Notes: generated by a model not told the origin, from the sequence alone. DNA of 64,000 bases from Lactuca virosa (GCA_928212115.1 CAKMRJ010000001.1:187688858-187752857), one strand, 5' to 3'; positions 20,912-32,365 are shown, counted from the stretch's first letter. Made by a program: numbers and translations.

Positions 20912-23257
20912 TGTCACATCCCCAAACCAAGATGGCGGAAACATTCGGAGGCGGAGGACGTCATGTACAGTATCATAACAATGCACAATAGTAAGACAAG
21001 CAACAACATCCATTGCATTAATAGAATAGTTAATACATGTGTGTTCAGTGTATAGATGTAAGAAACCAAAAATGTAACATCAAAATAAAAGACGAGTCTT
21101 GAACATGCTCTGTCTTCTGAAAAACTTTTCCAGTGTACCTGCGTACTGGTTCCCTGAGAATACAAGTTATTTTGGAAGAGAGTATCAACATTTAAGTTGG
21201 TGAGTTCATAAGTGTTTTAGTGTCAAATGTTTGTAGTTGTTTCATGAAAATGTTTGTATTCGTATAGTGAAATGTTTGTATACTTCCCAGAAAATCCTAT
21301 ATTTTCTTATAAAAATGAAATGTACTCTTCTACACAAGACCCGACTGTTTTGTATGCTTGTTCTTTTGTAATAGTGTAAAATGTATGTTTATACTTGAAA
21401 TAGTATAAAATGTATGTTTTCCATATTTGTAAACCATCTTAGCTAGAAAAAAATAGTATGCATTTCTCATGACAGAAAATCACTGTATGAATGTAATGGA
21501 AAATGAAGGTTTACAGTAGTATTGTATGAAATACACTACTGATGCATTAACTACCTTTTAACCAAACTGGTTAATTTAAGGTTAAAATGTGATAAGGTTA
21601 AAACCATGCTTGATTGACTAGTGTAAAACACGACTTTCTTCAGGCGTCGAAAAAATTATGACATTTGTCACCCGTAGACCTACATGTCCCACTGTAGCTA
21701 GTAGCGAGGTGTAGGATTGTCAATCCCGTATAGATCTATACACAAACTCATGCTCTCCCTCCAGGAGACTCTGATTATAAAACGTAACATATTGCTATGT
21801 CAATAAATAGTATCTCACATTTTAGTTATCTTGTTCACGTATAGTATGTAAGTTCTTTTCTGTTTTTGTAAATGAATAGTATACTCTGTAATGAATAGAA
21901 ATAGTATGTATGTATTATGTCATGTATTGTTCCTCTGTTCTAGAAAATAGTATGTATTGATCCTCTAAACTATACTTATTATAGTTTACTAGTATGTTTG
22001 TTTGAACTGTAACTGATTTGGAGAAAAGACTCATTTGCCCAATGTATTCAACTGAGTTCAGTATGCACTTTGAAAATGGAGTTTAATATTCATGTATATA
22101 TTTAGCAAGTATAAGTATGATTTAGCCGACAGTCGGACTAGTTATCCTACCCTAAGCCCACAACCAAACAAGGAACAGGAGTCAATATATTTAACAATAA
22201 TCCTATATCCGTTAAAGCATACTTATACATAAATGTATAAATGAATACGATTTTGATAATAAACAACAATCTAAAATAGTTTAAAAGAGTTTTTGAAATT
22301 ATTTTAACAACTTATAAAAGCATAAGAAATCCTTAGTTTGTTTGTTTTTACATGTAAATGTTAACACAATTCTATTGTGTTCTACTTGTATTCCCCCTAA
22401 AAGCATTTAAAAAGGTAAGTTGTAGGGATATGAACTCACCTTGTGTGAGTGATTCGTTTGGAGGTTCAATTTAGGATGTTCTTCCACAAGTTAGATCCCG
22501 AGACAAAACAAGTCCTAAAATGCATTTCACGCGATATATAGGTATGAAATTAGTGAATATAACCTCAAAGGCATTAAGGAAACAACCTAGGATGTACGAA
22601 TTACTTACAAAAGAAGTGTTAGAACCGAAATCAAGTGGCTGCTTGGTGTTTACGTCCAATGTTTGATGTTCATGGCCGCAAAGGGTTTTCGGCCCTTGAA
22701 GATTCAAGTGTTTTCGGCTGGAACTCAATGTGTGTTCTTGGTGAAATGAAGGAGATGTAGGTGTTTACGGCCGTAAACTCAAGAATGAAGGGTGATTGAT
22801 TGTGAAGAGAAGAACACTAGATGTTCATAAATAAGATCCGAAGGTGGATTGGATGATCTTCAGATGATAGATGAGAGAAAACTTGGGTTTTCGGTTAAAG
22901 AATTTGAGAGAAAAGGCCTGAGTTTACGACTAGAAATGTAGAATTGAGGATAAATTCAGTCAAACACATATATAAGTAGAGTTTGCGGTCGGAGGGAGGT
23001 TCACGGTGCAAAGGTGTTCACGGCCCGAAGGCTCGTTTGCGGTTCCGAGGGTTTGCGGCTCATGCGAAGGTCCTCGGTCCTAATTGCTTCCCTCATTTAA
23101 CACACAACACATTTGAATATATGGTCTATACACCTATATCTCATTAATCTAACCATAATAGGATAATTAAAGAAATAATTTTAACTTTCGTTTGATAGGT
23201 TTGACTTTAGTTGACCAAGTTTGACTTTTACAAGATAGAAATTATGGGTTGTCACAT
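20912..23257 (-). repeat. Element C 3' LTR
   Basis: 2346 bp, TGTCACATCCCC...GGTTGTCACA. It contains the palindromes GGATTGTCAATCC (21714-21726), GTATAGATCTATAC (21728-21741) and GTTTACGGCCGTAAAC (22763-22778), a 5-base C run (22393-22397), and a minus-strand TATA-like CTTATATATG (22966-22975) downstream of several CCGCAAAC/CCGTGAAC words. Confidence 0.93.
22763..23060 (-). promoter_or_regulatory. Element C LTR promoter: TATA and CCGTAAAC/CCGCAAAC word cluster
   Basis: On the minus strand a TATA-like box (CTTATATATG, 22966-22975) follows a run of related words: CCGCAAAC, CCGTGAAC and similar (about 22985-23050). The fully palindromic GTTTACGGCCGTAAAC lies on the other side (22763-22778). The counterpart in the 5' LTR is 31471-31486 with TATA-like sequence near 31675-31682. 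The promoter role is inferred from position. Confidence 0.5.
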
Positions 23258-23273
23258 CATCCCCCCGTTAAAG
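23258..23273 (-). other. Element C polypurine tract region
   Basis: The minus strand reads TTTAACGGGGGGATGA, ending directly at the 3' LTR start. Confidence 0.7.
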
Positions 23274-23314
23274 GGAATTTTGTCCCGAAATTAAGACTAA
23301 GAAATACACATGGA

Positions 23315-24139
23315 CTAAGGGAAGAGATGAGAATACTTATGTTTCATTTGATCCTCTCGCTCCCATATGAATTCGGGTCCCCGCTTTGCATTCCAGTGAA
23401 CCTTCACTATCGGTATACGACTTTGTTTGGTTTGTTTGACTTCCCAATCCATGACTTCTACAGGTTCTTCCATGAAGTTGACGCTCTCATTGTTCTCGAT
23501 TTCATCGAGTAGGATCATTAGAGTCTCATCATATAGACACTTATTTAAGTTCGAAACGTGGAAGGTAGGGTGTACGTTACTAAGTTCTTGAGGTAGTCCG
23601 AGTTTGTAAGCTACAAGGCCGATTCTAGCGAGAATCTCGAAAGGCCCAATGTAGCTTGGATTTAGCTTACCACGCTTTCTGAAGCGTATCAAGCCCTTCC
23701 AGGGTGAGACCTTCAATAGAACAAGGTAACTAACATGAAATTCCAAAGGTTTCCGTCTTTTGTCAGCGTAGCTTTTCTGTCGGTCTCTAGAGGATTTCAA
23801 TCTTTCACAAATCTGAACAATCTTCTCTGTCGTTTCCCGGATGATTTCCGGACCTGTGAGAGTGCTGTCAGGAACTTGTCCTTTATCTAGTTGCGTGTCA
23901 CCCGCCTCATCCCAACACAGAGGCGCTCTGCACTTCCGGCCATAGAGGGCTTCAAATGGAGCAACTTTGATACTAGAATGGTAGCTGTTGTTGTATGAAA
24001 ACTCAACCAATGGAAAATGGGTATCCCATGCTTTACCAAAGTCGATCACACAAGCTCTCAGCATGTCTTCCAATGTTTGTATCGTCCTCTCACTCTGTCC
24101 ATCAGTTTGTGGGTGGTAGGCTGTACTCATGTCCAACAT
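23315..24139 (-). CDS. Element C integrase C-terminal half with chromodomain (open fragment of broken pol)
   Basis: A 274-codon open stretch. It starts just before the third catalytic residue (TDGQSERTIQTLEDML), continues through YNNSYHSSIKVAPFEALYG, the GPF-type region (RGKLNPSYIGPFEILARIG) and PQELSNVHPTFHVSNL. It ends with the chromodomain: EEPVEVMDWEVKQTKQSRIP, VKVHWN, EFIWEREDQMKHKYSHLF. The chromodomain is the cleanest in the window and defines the group as Tekay/Del-like chromoviruses, which use it to read heterochromatin marks. It is a fragment, not a gene: the first two catalytic aspartates lie in a different frame upstream. Confidence 0.87.
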   Translation of the reverse strand: MLDMSTAYHPQTDGQSERTIQTLEDMLRACVIDFGKAWDTHFPLVEFSYNNSYHSSIKVAPFEALYGRKCRAPLCWDEAGDTQLDKGQVPDSTLTGPEIIRETTEKIVQICERLKSSRDRQKSYADKRRKPLEFHVSYLVLLKVSPWKGLIRFRKRGKLNPSYIGPFEILARIGLVAYKLGLPQELSNVHPTFHVSNLNKCLYDETLMILLDEIENNESVNFMEEPVEVMDWEVKQTKQSRIPIVKVHWNAKRGPEFIWEREDQMKHKYSHLFP

Positions 24140-24736
24140 AGTCCCCAGGGACTTTGGTAGCGACTGCCGGAATCTTGAAGTGAATCTACTGTCTCTATCA
24201 GAGATGATAGATATGGGAACACCATCCAGTCATACAATCTCCCAAATGTATGTTCTTGTCTGTTTCTCCATCTTGTCGGTTTCTTTGATTGGAAGGAAGT
24301 GTGCGGACATAGTTAACCTGTCTACGATCACCCATATGGTATCGAGACCACCCGTTGTCTTGGGAAACTTGGTTATGAAGTCCATTGTAATCCGCTCCCA
24401 CTTCCACTCACGTATCTCCGGTTGTTGTAGTAAACCTAAGGGCTTTTGATATTCTACTTTAACTTTGGCGCAAGTTAGACACTTGCCTACAAAGGTAGTA
24501 ATATCTGCTTTCAACTTAGGCCACCAATATAACTTTTTGAGATCTAGATACATCTTATCTGAATCTGGTTGAACGGAGTATCGAGTATTGCGCGCTTCGT
24601 TCATGAAAATGTCTCTGAAACCACCGAAATTCGGTGTCCAGATCCGATCCATGAGGTAAAAGGCTCCATCACCCTTGACTTCGAAGTTCTTATCCATCCA
24701 TCCAAGGGATTCACCTGCCACATTTTCAGGTTTCAA
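24140..24736 (-). pseudogene. Element C integrase N-terminal half
   Basis: A 168-codon stretch holding the zinc-binding region and the first core Asp (TMDFITKFPK). The first histidine of the HHCC finger is replaced (QPDSDKMY here, HPGSDKMY in A). A stop at 24230-24232 precedes the second core Asp, which is still readable as ISDRDSRFTS (about 24175-24205). The frame then shifts relative to 24139. Lost zinc ligand plus stop mean no integrase activity. Confidence 0.8.
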
Positions 24737-25398
24737 GGCTTCCTGTTGAGCCCCTTAATTTGTGTGGACAGATGTGAATGGATTGTTATCGTCAATGCCT
24801 TGACGCTACGACCTGAGTATTCTTTCCGACTTAGGACGTCAGCTACTACATTGACTTTACCGGGATGATAAAGAATTTCACATTTGTAGTCATTTAGTAG
24901 CTCGACCCACCGTCGTTGTCTCATGTTGAGTTGCTTCTGGTCAAATATATGTTGGAGGCTTTTGTGGTCTATAAAGATAGTGCTTTTCGTACCATACAGG
25001 TAGTGTCTCCAGATCTTCATAGTAAATACCACTGCTCCTAACTCAAGATCATGTGTAGTGTAGTTGACTTCGTATGTCTTAAGCTGTCTTGAGGCATAGG
25101 CGATGACCTTTCCTCGTTGCATAAGAACACAGCCAAGCCCTTGGTTGGATGCATCGCAGTATTCCACGAAATTGTCTATCCCTTCTAGGAGGGATAATAT
25201 CGGTGCACTGCATAAGGCTTGCTTAGGCGTTTGGAACGCGTTTTCTTGTTTCTCTTCCCAGTCAAAGGTCACACCTTTCTGGGTCAATGAGGTAAGGGGT
25301 TTAGCAATCTTTGAAAAGTTCTGAATGAATCTGCGATAGTAGCCAACGAGGCTTAGAAACTGACAAATTTCTGTAGGCGTCTTTGGTGCTAACCAGTT
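24733..25398 (-). pseudogene. Element C RNase H
   Basis: An open stretch of 184 codons (24733-25287) carries YCDASNQGLG, LELGAVVFT, FIDHKS and VADVLSRKEY. The Asp and Glu residues are in place, although ADALS is changed to ADVLS. A stop splits it from the RT connection near 25288-25398. A frameshift at about 24740 separates it from the integrase linker. Confidence 0.8.
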
Positions 25399-26202
25399 CT
25401 AAATGGCCTTTATTTTGGAAGGGTCCATGTGTATTCCCTCTTCTCTAACCACGTGAACCAATAATTCGACTCTTCGAATCCAAAATTCGCATTTAGAGAA
25501 CTTCACATAAAGCTTCTCTGCTCGTAGTGTTTCTAAGATCTGTCGTATGTGTTGACTATGTTCCTCCTTATTGCGTGAGTAGATAAGTATGTCGTCAATG
25601 AATATGATCCCGAACTTATCTAAGTAAGGACGGCACACCCGGTTCATTAAGTCCATGAACACCGCGGGCGCATTGGTTAATCCAAAATGCATCACTACAA
25701 ACTCGTAGTGACCATAACGATTTTGGAAGGCTGTTTTGGGAACATCTTCCTCTAAAACTCGTAACTGGTGATGCTCGGATCTTAAGTCAATCTTTGAAAA
25801 ATAACTCGCTCCTTGAAGTTGGTCGAACAAGTCGTCTATTCATGGTAGAGGGTATCAGTTCTTAACGGTAAGTTTGTTTAGCTCGCGATAGTCGATGCAC
25901 ATACGGAACGGTCCATCCTTCTTCTTCACCAACAAGACCGGTGCTCCCCAAGGTGAGAAGCTTGGTCTAATGAATCCCTTGTTTATCAGTTCGTTCAGTT
26001 GACTGGATAGTTCCTGCATCTCATATGGTGCTAGTCGGTAAGGCGATTTGGCTATAGGGGTAGCTCCTGGAATTAAGTCGATTCTGAACTCGACTTGATG
26101 TTGTGGTGGTAATCCTGGAAGATCTTCAGGAAAAATGTCGGGAATGTCACGTAGTTCTGGGATGTTCTCTATGTCATTCACTTTTTGGTCCACGTCAACC
26201 AC
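25399..26202 (-). pseudogene. Element C reverse transcriptase
   Basis: Two open stretches. 25855-26202 covers the linker and fingers (FPEDLPGLPPQ, KGFIRPSFSPWGAP, RMCIDYRELNKLT). 25399-25830 covers the palm and thumb (KIDLRSEHHQL, FGLTNAPAVFMDLMN, catalytic FIDDILIYS at about 25575-25602, KFSKCEFWI). They are separated by a stop near 25855. The conserved Gly-Tyr of SGYHQL is altered to SEHHQL. The catalytic aspartates remain. Confidence 0.85.
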
Positions 26203-26640
26203 GTGAGCAAGGAATGAATGACATTCCTTCTGTAAGTACTTCTAGGCTTGTATACTTGAGATGATTCGAAGGCTCGTGCCTGGTTTGTCGCCATAGATAA
26301 CTAGGGTTTCGCTATTCGGTAGATTCAGACGAACGACTTTCTCAAAACACATGATGTCAGCATGATGAAGACTCAACCAATCCATGCTGATAATGACGTC
26401 GAAACTTTTAATTGAGTCATGCATGAGGTCGATTTAAAATGAATAAATATCTAGAGAGAGGGTGCATCCTAAGTATACATCGTTAGTGCTCTCAGTCTTC
26501 CCGTTAGCCATTTCTACAGTGAACATTTCTTTTAGTGCTTGTGGTTGTTGTTTAAGTAAGTGTGCAAATTTTTGGTTCACGAAACTCCTCTCCGCTTATG
26601 CATGCAAAAGAGTTATCGAGGAGAAACGTACCCGTGACCA
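26203..26640 (-). pseudogene. Element C protease, active site deleted
   Basis: Flanking protease sequence is present: TFLLDNSFACI (about 26605-26635) and, downstream, the block ending SFDVIISMDWLSLHHAD (26360-26424). Compared with D, a short deletion of about 14 bp at about 26609 removes the catalytic Asp-Ser-Gly and shifts the frame (the reading goes on as SGEEFREPK and stops at 26552). Protease activity is therefore impossible. Confidence 0.75.
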
Positions 26641-27818
26641 CCGTAGGGTCTGCCACAGCTTCCTCATGGCCTATCGCCAAAACTCTCCCTACTCCACCAA
26701 TATTTCCTGTTTTCGAGCAGTTCCTATTGTAGTGTCCAACCTCACCACACCCGTAGCATGCATGGCCTACTCCAATGTCATGGACCTGGGTGATTGGTCT
26801 TGCCGGAGCCTTACAGAAATGGGCCATGTGCCCTTTCCTGTTGCAGTTAGCACACTGCATCTCCCGGCAGGGTCCGATGTGTTGGAAGTTGCACTTATTG
26901 CACTTTGGCAAACTCCCTACGTACTGTTTCGCTGGTGCAGGGATAGTAAGGGTTGTTGGGGCATGAATAACCACAATCTGCTGTTTCTTGGCGGAGTTCT
27001 GCGTCGATTTGTTCCTGTTTCTGTCCCAAGACTTCCTTTTGTTGTCGGTCGTTTCGGCTGACTCTGGGACAGGGGTTGTTGCTGGAGTGCGGACTCCATG
27101 GGCAATGAGTCGCTGTGCCAATCGTTTGGCACTGTCGAATGTAGAGGGGTTCGAAGACAAAACGTTCCCCTGATATGGAGGTACCAGTCCCCATATGTAC
27201 CTCTCAATCTTCTTGCCCTCAGTAGGACCATCCCTGGACATAAAACCACTAGATCACTAAACCTAGTTGTGTAGGCTATTATGTCAGAGCCTTTCATGGT
27301 CAGGCTCCAAAGTTCCTGTTCGAGCTTCTGAACTTTGCCCCTCGGAAAGTATTCTCCTACCATCCGGTCCTTTAGTGTATCCCAGCCCATCGAGTTAGCC
27401 ACTATCAGAGTAAGTGACTTAACATGACTGTTCCACTATGTGAGGGCTCTGTCTGAGAAGGTTCAGGCATCAAATTTTACTTTGCTTCCTTCTGGGCAGG
27501 AGAAAATCTCGAAGATAGACTCCGTTTTCTCTATCCATTGCGATTGAGCGATGATTCCACCGCTACCATTAAAGGCTTTGGGTTGCAGTTGGTGAAGTCT
27601 TTGTATGAACACTCCCTAGGGGGCCCGTGACTATCACCTTGGGTAGAGTTAACATCCGTTCCACCTCCGCTAGTACCGCTAGCGTTGATCTGAGTTATGG
27701 CTGTAGTCACAGCTGTGGTCACTGCAACTTGAAAAACTACATGATCGAATTGAGGAGGAGGTGGTGGTTGAGTTGGAGTTATTGGTGGATTGCGTCTGGT
27801 TGATCTCCGAGGAGGAAT
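26641..27818 (-). pseudogene. Element C gag (start codon lost, frameshifted)
   Basis: The N-terminus is recognisable from 27818, but the expected ATG is ATT there. The polyproline run, ECSYKDF block (about 27605), capsid-like segment in 26917-27402 (MGWDTLKDRMVGEYFPRGK) and the nucleocapsid part in 26552-27241 are in different frames. Cysteine motifs CNKCNFQHIGPC, CANCNRKGHMAHFC and CYGCGEVGHYNRNC are intact near 26700-26900. Gag packages RNA; this copy could not be translated as one protein. Confidence 0.82.
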
Positions 27819-28204
27819 CTTTCAATTATAAATTTACAAAGATGAAGAAAATTGTAAGCATTCAATAGAGAGAATAATGAGGGTGTTCCTTGATCTAACA
27901 CACCATAGATCAACATGTAATTGGTGAAGTGTTTGCATTGAGTTCTACCAATTGAAAGATAAAAGGATTTAGATAAGGATTTTCCAAGAGGATTGGATGC
28001 CTGTCAATATCATTGGTATTATTGATGTATAGAGTTCATGAAAATTTGACCTTGTAATAGGTCTACAAATACCAATACATAGAAAACTTGACAGCATAAC
28101 GACCTAACGAACTGAAAGTTCAAGGTCTATATACAAACAGGAAAATAATACTAGAGTCTAAAAGTAGACCTAATCTATATCCAAAAGAGTGAGCAGAGTA
28201 GCCT
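27819..28204 (-). other. Element C spacer between ORF0 and gag
   Basis: About 390 bp non-coding; similar in length and place to the A spacer. No gene seen. Confidence 0.5.
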
Positions 28205-28864
28205 CTACTCACGAGGAGTGTTGTTCTGGTTGGTACTAGATTCTGCCCTGGACTTGGCCAGCTGGTGTTCTGTTTCCCACACATGCCTTTTCAACGCCGC
28301 TTGACTCTGTCGAAGTTCCCTAACTTCGGATCGACTGGCATTCAGTTCTATCTGTAGTGCGTCAGTGTGAGTCCTGGTTAAATCCTGGTCATCGGTCAGA
28401 TGGCGGAGACGAATTGTGTTGACTCCTGAGTTAGTCCTGATCTCCATGACTTGGTCGATGGTTGCTCGTTGTTCAGCATTGCGAGCAACTCGACGAACCA
28501 TGATAGGAAGGATTCTGTCTGCTAAGCCTCCCTCGTTCAAGTTATAGAAGCTTCGGTCTCCATTAAAAGGAGGTGGGTATCCCTGTTCGTGGCCCCACCT
28601 TCCCAAGTTTACTGCCCTAAGAGGCGTCGGGCCTTGAAAATCATGACGAGGGTTAGGATTTTTGGTAACTTGAGATCGATTATAGACCTTAGATTCTGAG
28701 TCAGAGTCTTCCTGCTTATCCTCTTTGTTCTCTTCCTCAGCACTCTCCTGGGAATCTTCTTCTACTGGGACCACCGAGTTCTCTTCTTCGGGTTCAGCTT
28801 TAAGCCATCCACCGTTCCCTTGATCGGGAAAGTACGGGTCGCCAGGTAGATGGAATCCAACCAT
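28205..28864 (-). CDS. Element C ORF0: intact 219-residue acidic/coiled-coil ORF upstream of gag
   Basis: Unrecognised family. I place the start at 28864 (MVGFHLPGDPYFPDQGN) because the D copy starts identically; an upstream in-frame Met at 29041 would add 59 residues with no counterpart. It has the GDPY motif (residues 8-11), an acidic tract (about 25-60), FQGPTPL (about 78-84), FNGDRSFYNLNEGG then LPIMVRR (about 100-130), NSGVNT (about 146), and a C-terminal helix of about 70 residues rich in Glu/Arg/Gln/Ala suggesting a coiled coil. It is intact although gag and pol of the same element are broken. Function unknown. Confidence 0.8.
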   Translation of the reverse strand: MVGFHLPGDPYFPDQGNGGWLKAEPEEENSVVPVEEDSQESAEEENKEDKQEDSDSESKVYNRSQVTKNPNPRHDFQGPTPLRAVNLGRWGHEQGYPPPFNGDRSFYNLNEGGLADRILPIMVRRVARNAEQRATIDQVMEIRTNSGVNTIRLRHLTDDQDLTRTHTDALQIELNASRSEVRELRQSQAALKRHVWETEHQLAKSRAESSTNQNNTPRE

Positions 28865-29567
28865 GTTATCTAAGCGAAAAAAGGGGTGTAAGAGACATAC
28901 AATAGATGTATCACTATAGATAATTATAGGATGATCCCTACCATTTACTTCAATACTTGCGTAGTGCATACCAGTTATATATAACCAAGATAGAATAGAC
29001 CTTCGAATAAGTGATCCAACTCTAAGACCACAACCAAACAAGGAATAAGAAATAAATCGAAGATCACAGATTGTAAGTCTATAACATCTTAGTCACATAT
29101 AAGCTTAGCGCATCCACTCAGCAACTATTGACCTACAAGTAAAGACCTTTTTAGTTTTCACATAAGTAATTATAGTACAACAAAAGACTCCTATAGTATT
29201 TTAAGTTTATGTTCTATTCTAGTGTTTCATTGTAGTAGAGTTGGTAAGTTTTTTAGACTTGTTGCAACACCACAACCTTTCCTAGGCACATGCTAATCAC
29301 TTCTCAGATAGATATAGTTTATCAGGCTATATCAATCCCAAACCTAATTATATGTCCCCAAGCCTACTTGTGTTGTTCAACAATCGCAGTACTTTTGTTC
29401 TCTTCTAGTATGACACTGTTCTTAGTATGAATGCATGTATGTATACTTTAGTAAAATATTTTATTATTTAAAAAAAGTATAAACTCTTAGTCAGAGTGTT
29501 TTAATCCCGATGTGTTTATAGTTGTATATCTTTTATGGGTTGATATACTCAGTTCACTATAAACAAA
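28865..29567 (-). other. Element C leader between primer site and ORF0
   Basis: Non-coding 5' leader, about 700 bp. It holds a variant of the TGTTCCTTGTTTGGTTGTGG word (complement at 29028-29047) and the tgcaacac patch shared with A and D leaders. Confidence 0.6.
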
Positions 29568-29582
29568 GCTCCGATACCAATC
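29568..29582 (-). other. Element C primer-binding site (initiator Met tRNA type)
   Basis: The minus strand reads GATTGGTATCGGAGC, abutting the LTR that starts at 29583. Identical to the B site. Confidence 0.87.
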
Positions 29583-31963
29583 TGTCACACCCCCAAACCG
29601 AGATGGCAGAAACATTCGGGGGCGGAGGACGTCATGTATAGTATCATAACAATGCACAATAGTAACACAAGAAAAAACATCCATTGCATTAAGAGAGTAG
29701 TTAATGCATGTGTGTTCTGTGTATAGATGTAAGACACCAAAAATGTAACATCAAAATAAAAGACGAGTCTTGAACATGCTCCATCTTCTGAAAAACTTTT
29801 CCAGTGTACCTGCCTACTGATTCCCTGAGAATACAAGTTATTTTGAAAGAGAGTATCAACATTTAAGTTGGTGAGTTCGTAAGTGTTTTAGTGTCAAGTG
29901 TTTGTAGTTTTTTCATGAAAATGTTTGTATTCGTATAGTGAAATGTTTGTATACTTCCCAGAAAATCCTATATTTTCTTCTAAAAATGAAATGTAGTCTT
30001 CTACCCAAGACCCGACTGTTTTGTATGTTTGTTCTCTTGTAATAGTGTAAAATGTATGTTTGTACTTGAAATAGTATAAAATGTATGTTTGTACCTGAAA
30101 TAGTATAAAATGTATGTTTTCCATATTTGTAAACCATCTTAACTAGAAAAAATAGTATGCATTTCTCATGAAAGAAAATCATTGTATGAATGTAATGGAA
30201 AATGAAGGTTTACAATAGTATTGTATGAAATACACTACTGATGCATTAACTACCTTCTAACCAAACTGGTTAATTTAAGGTTAAAATGTGATAAGGTTAT
30301 AACCATGCTTGATTGACTAGTGTAAAACACGACGTTCTTCAGGCGTCGAAAAAATTATGACATTTGTCACCCGTAGACCTGCATGTCCCACCGTAGCTAG
30401 TAACGAGGTGTAGGATTGTCAATCCTGTATAGATCTATACACAAACTCACGCTCTCCCTCCACGAGACTCTGATTATAAAACGTAACATATTGCTATATC
30501 AAGAAATAGTATCTCACATTTTAGTTATCTTGTTCACGTATAGTATGTATGTTCTTTTCTGTTCTTTTAAAAGAATAGTATACTCTGTAATGAATAGAAA
30601 TAGTATATATGTATTGTTTCATGTATTGTTCCTGGGTTCTAGAAAATAGTATGTATTGATCCTTTAAACTATACCTATTATAGTTTACTAGTATGTTTGT
30701 TTGAACTGTAACTAATTTGGAGAAAAGACTCATTTGCCTAATGTATGCAACTGAGTTAAGTATGCACTTTGAAAATGGAGTTTAATATTCACGTATATAT
30801 TTAGCAAGTATAACTATGATTTAGTCGACAGTCGGACTAGTGATCCTACCCTAAGCCCACATCCAAACAAGGAACATGAGTCAAGGTATTTAACAATAGT
30901 CCTAAGTCTATTAAAGCATACTTATACATAAATGTATAAATGAATACGATTTTGTTAATAAACAGCAATCTAAAATATTTTAAAAGAGTTTTTGAAATGA
31001 TTTTAACAACATATAAAAGCATAAGAAATCCTTTGTTTGTTTGTTTTTACATGTAAATTTTAACACAATTCTATTGTGTTCTACTTGTATTTCCCCCCCC
31101 CCCCTAAAAGCATTTAAATAGGTAAGTTGTAGGGGTATGAACTCACCTTGTGTGAGTGATTCGTTTGGAGGTTCGATTATAGGATGTTCTCCCACAAGTT
31201 AGATCTCGAGACAAAACAAGTCCTAAAATGCATTTCACGCGATATATAGGCATGAAATTAGTGAATATAACCTCAAAGGCGTTAAGCAAACAACCTAGGA
31301 TGTAAGAATTACTTATAAAATAAATGTTAGAACCGAAATCAAGTGGCCGCTTGGTGTTTACGGCCAATATTCCGTGTTCACGGCCGTAAAGGGTTTTCGG
31401 CCCTTGAAGATTCAAGTGTTTTCGGCTGGAACTCAATGTGTGTTCTTGGTGAAATGAAGGAGATGTAGGTGTTTACGGCCGTAAACTCAAGAATGAAGGG
31501 TGATTGATTATGAAGAGAAGAACACTAGATGTTCTTAAATAAGATCCGAAGGTGGATTGGATGATCTTCAGATGATAGATGAGAGAAAACTTGGGTTTTC
31601 GGTTAAAGACTTTGAGAGAAAAGGATTAAGTTTGCAGCTAGAAATGTAGAAATGAGGATAAATTCAGTCAAACACATATATAGGTAGAGTTTGCGGTCCG
31701 AGGGAGGTTCACGACCCGAAGGCTCGTTTGCAGTCCAAACCGTTTGCGGCTGCGAGGGTTTGCGGCTCATGCGAAGGTCCTCTGTCCTAATTGCTTCCCT
31801 CATTTAACACACAACACCTTTGAATATATGGTCTATACACCTATAACTCATTAATCTATCTATAATAGGATAATTAAAGAAATAAGTTTGACTTTTGTTT
31901 GATATGTTTGACTTTAGTCGACCAAGTTTGACTTTTACGAGATAGAAATTACGGGTTGTCGCA
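29583..31963 (-). repeat. Element C 5' LTR
   Basis: 2381 bp, TGTCACACCCCC...GGTTGTCGCA. It matches 20912-23257 along its length. It has the palindromes GGATTGTCAATCC (30413-30425), GTATAGATCTATAC (30427-30440) and GTTTACGGCCGTAAAC (31471-31486). The C run is 12 long here (31093-31104) but 5 in the other LTR. Confidence 0.93.
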
Positions 31964-31968
31964 ATATA
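31964..31968. repeat. Target-site duplication ATATA, right copy of element C
   Basis: Equals 20907-20911. Confidence 0.88.
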
Positions 31969-32365
31969 GGTGTTATGATCAGAACTATCAATTTAATGAA
32001 AGCTTATAGATTTACTTCATAATTAACATTATGAGAAAATATTCTTTAACACATAATACATTGTTTTAGTACATGAATGTGAACATCCATTAAACGATAA
32101 GTAAATCTAGACTTATTCATAAATTACAACTATTACATGCCATTATATGGATAGGTACAAAATATCTATTGTTTAAATAAAGACTATAACAACACTTGTT
32201 ATATCTTCAACACGAAATATCATTCTTTTATAATCAGTTGATTATTTCTTCCAATAATCAACACATAATATCAATTATTAGTGTCACTTTAAGTATAAGA
32301 TACTCAATTAAATGATGGAAAAAATAAATTGTTCTATCATATGGATATAAAAATTCTTGTCCAAG
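31969..32365 (-). other. Element H internal remnant, no recognisable coding
   Basis: AT-rich. Lies where a Copia protease would be expected between zinc knuckle and pre-integrase, but I could read no protease motif, and it is too short for a whole one. Confidence 0.4.

Larger units (their letters stand above)
20912..31963 (-). mobile_element. Ty3/Gypsy chromovirus element C, complete
   Basis: 11,052 bp minus-strand element with LTRs 20912-23257 and 29583-31963, primer site, polypurine tract and a 5-bp target duplication. The internal order is ORF0, gag, protease, RT, RNase H, integrase, chromodomain. It is closely related to A and D in proteins and LTR. By eye the two LTRs differ at roughly 5 to 8 percent of positions in sampled stretches, so it is younger than H but not recent. 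Gag start loss, a protease active-site deletion and several stops inactivate it. Confidence 0.93.

Noticed and set aside
26462..27061. 199-codon plus-strand ORF
   Set aside because: Antisense shadow of the gag nucleocapsid of element C; no domain of its own.
28865..29041. 59-residue N-terminal extension of element C ORF0
   Set aside because: No counterpart in D or A; the homologous start is MVGFHLPGDPY at 28864.
29894..30182. Overlapping minus-strand ORFs with repeated YKYKHTFYT-like words
   Set aside because: They come from short tandem repeats (aaaatgtatgtttgta...) inside the C 5' LTR.
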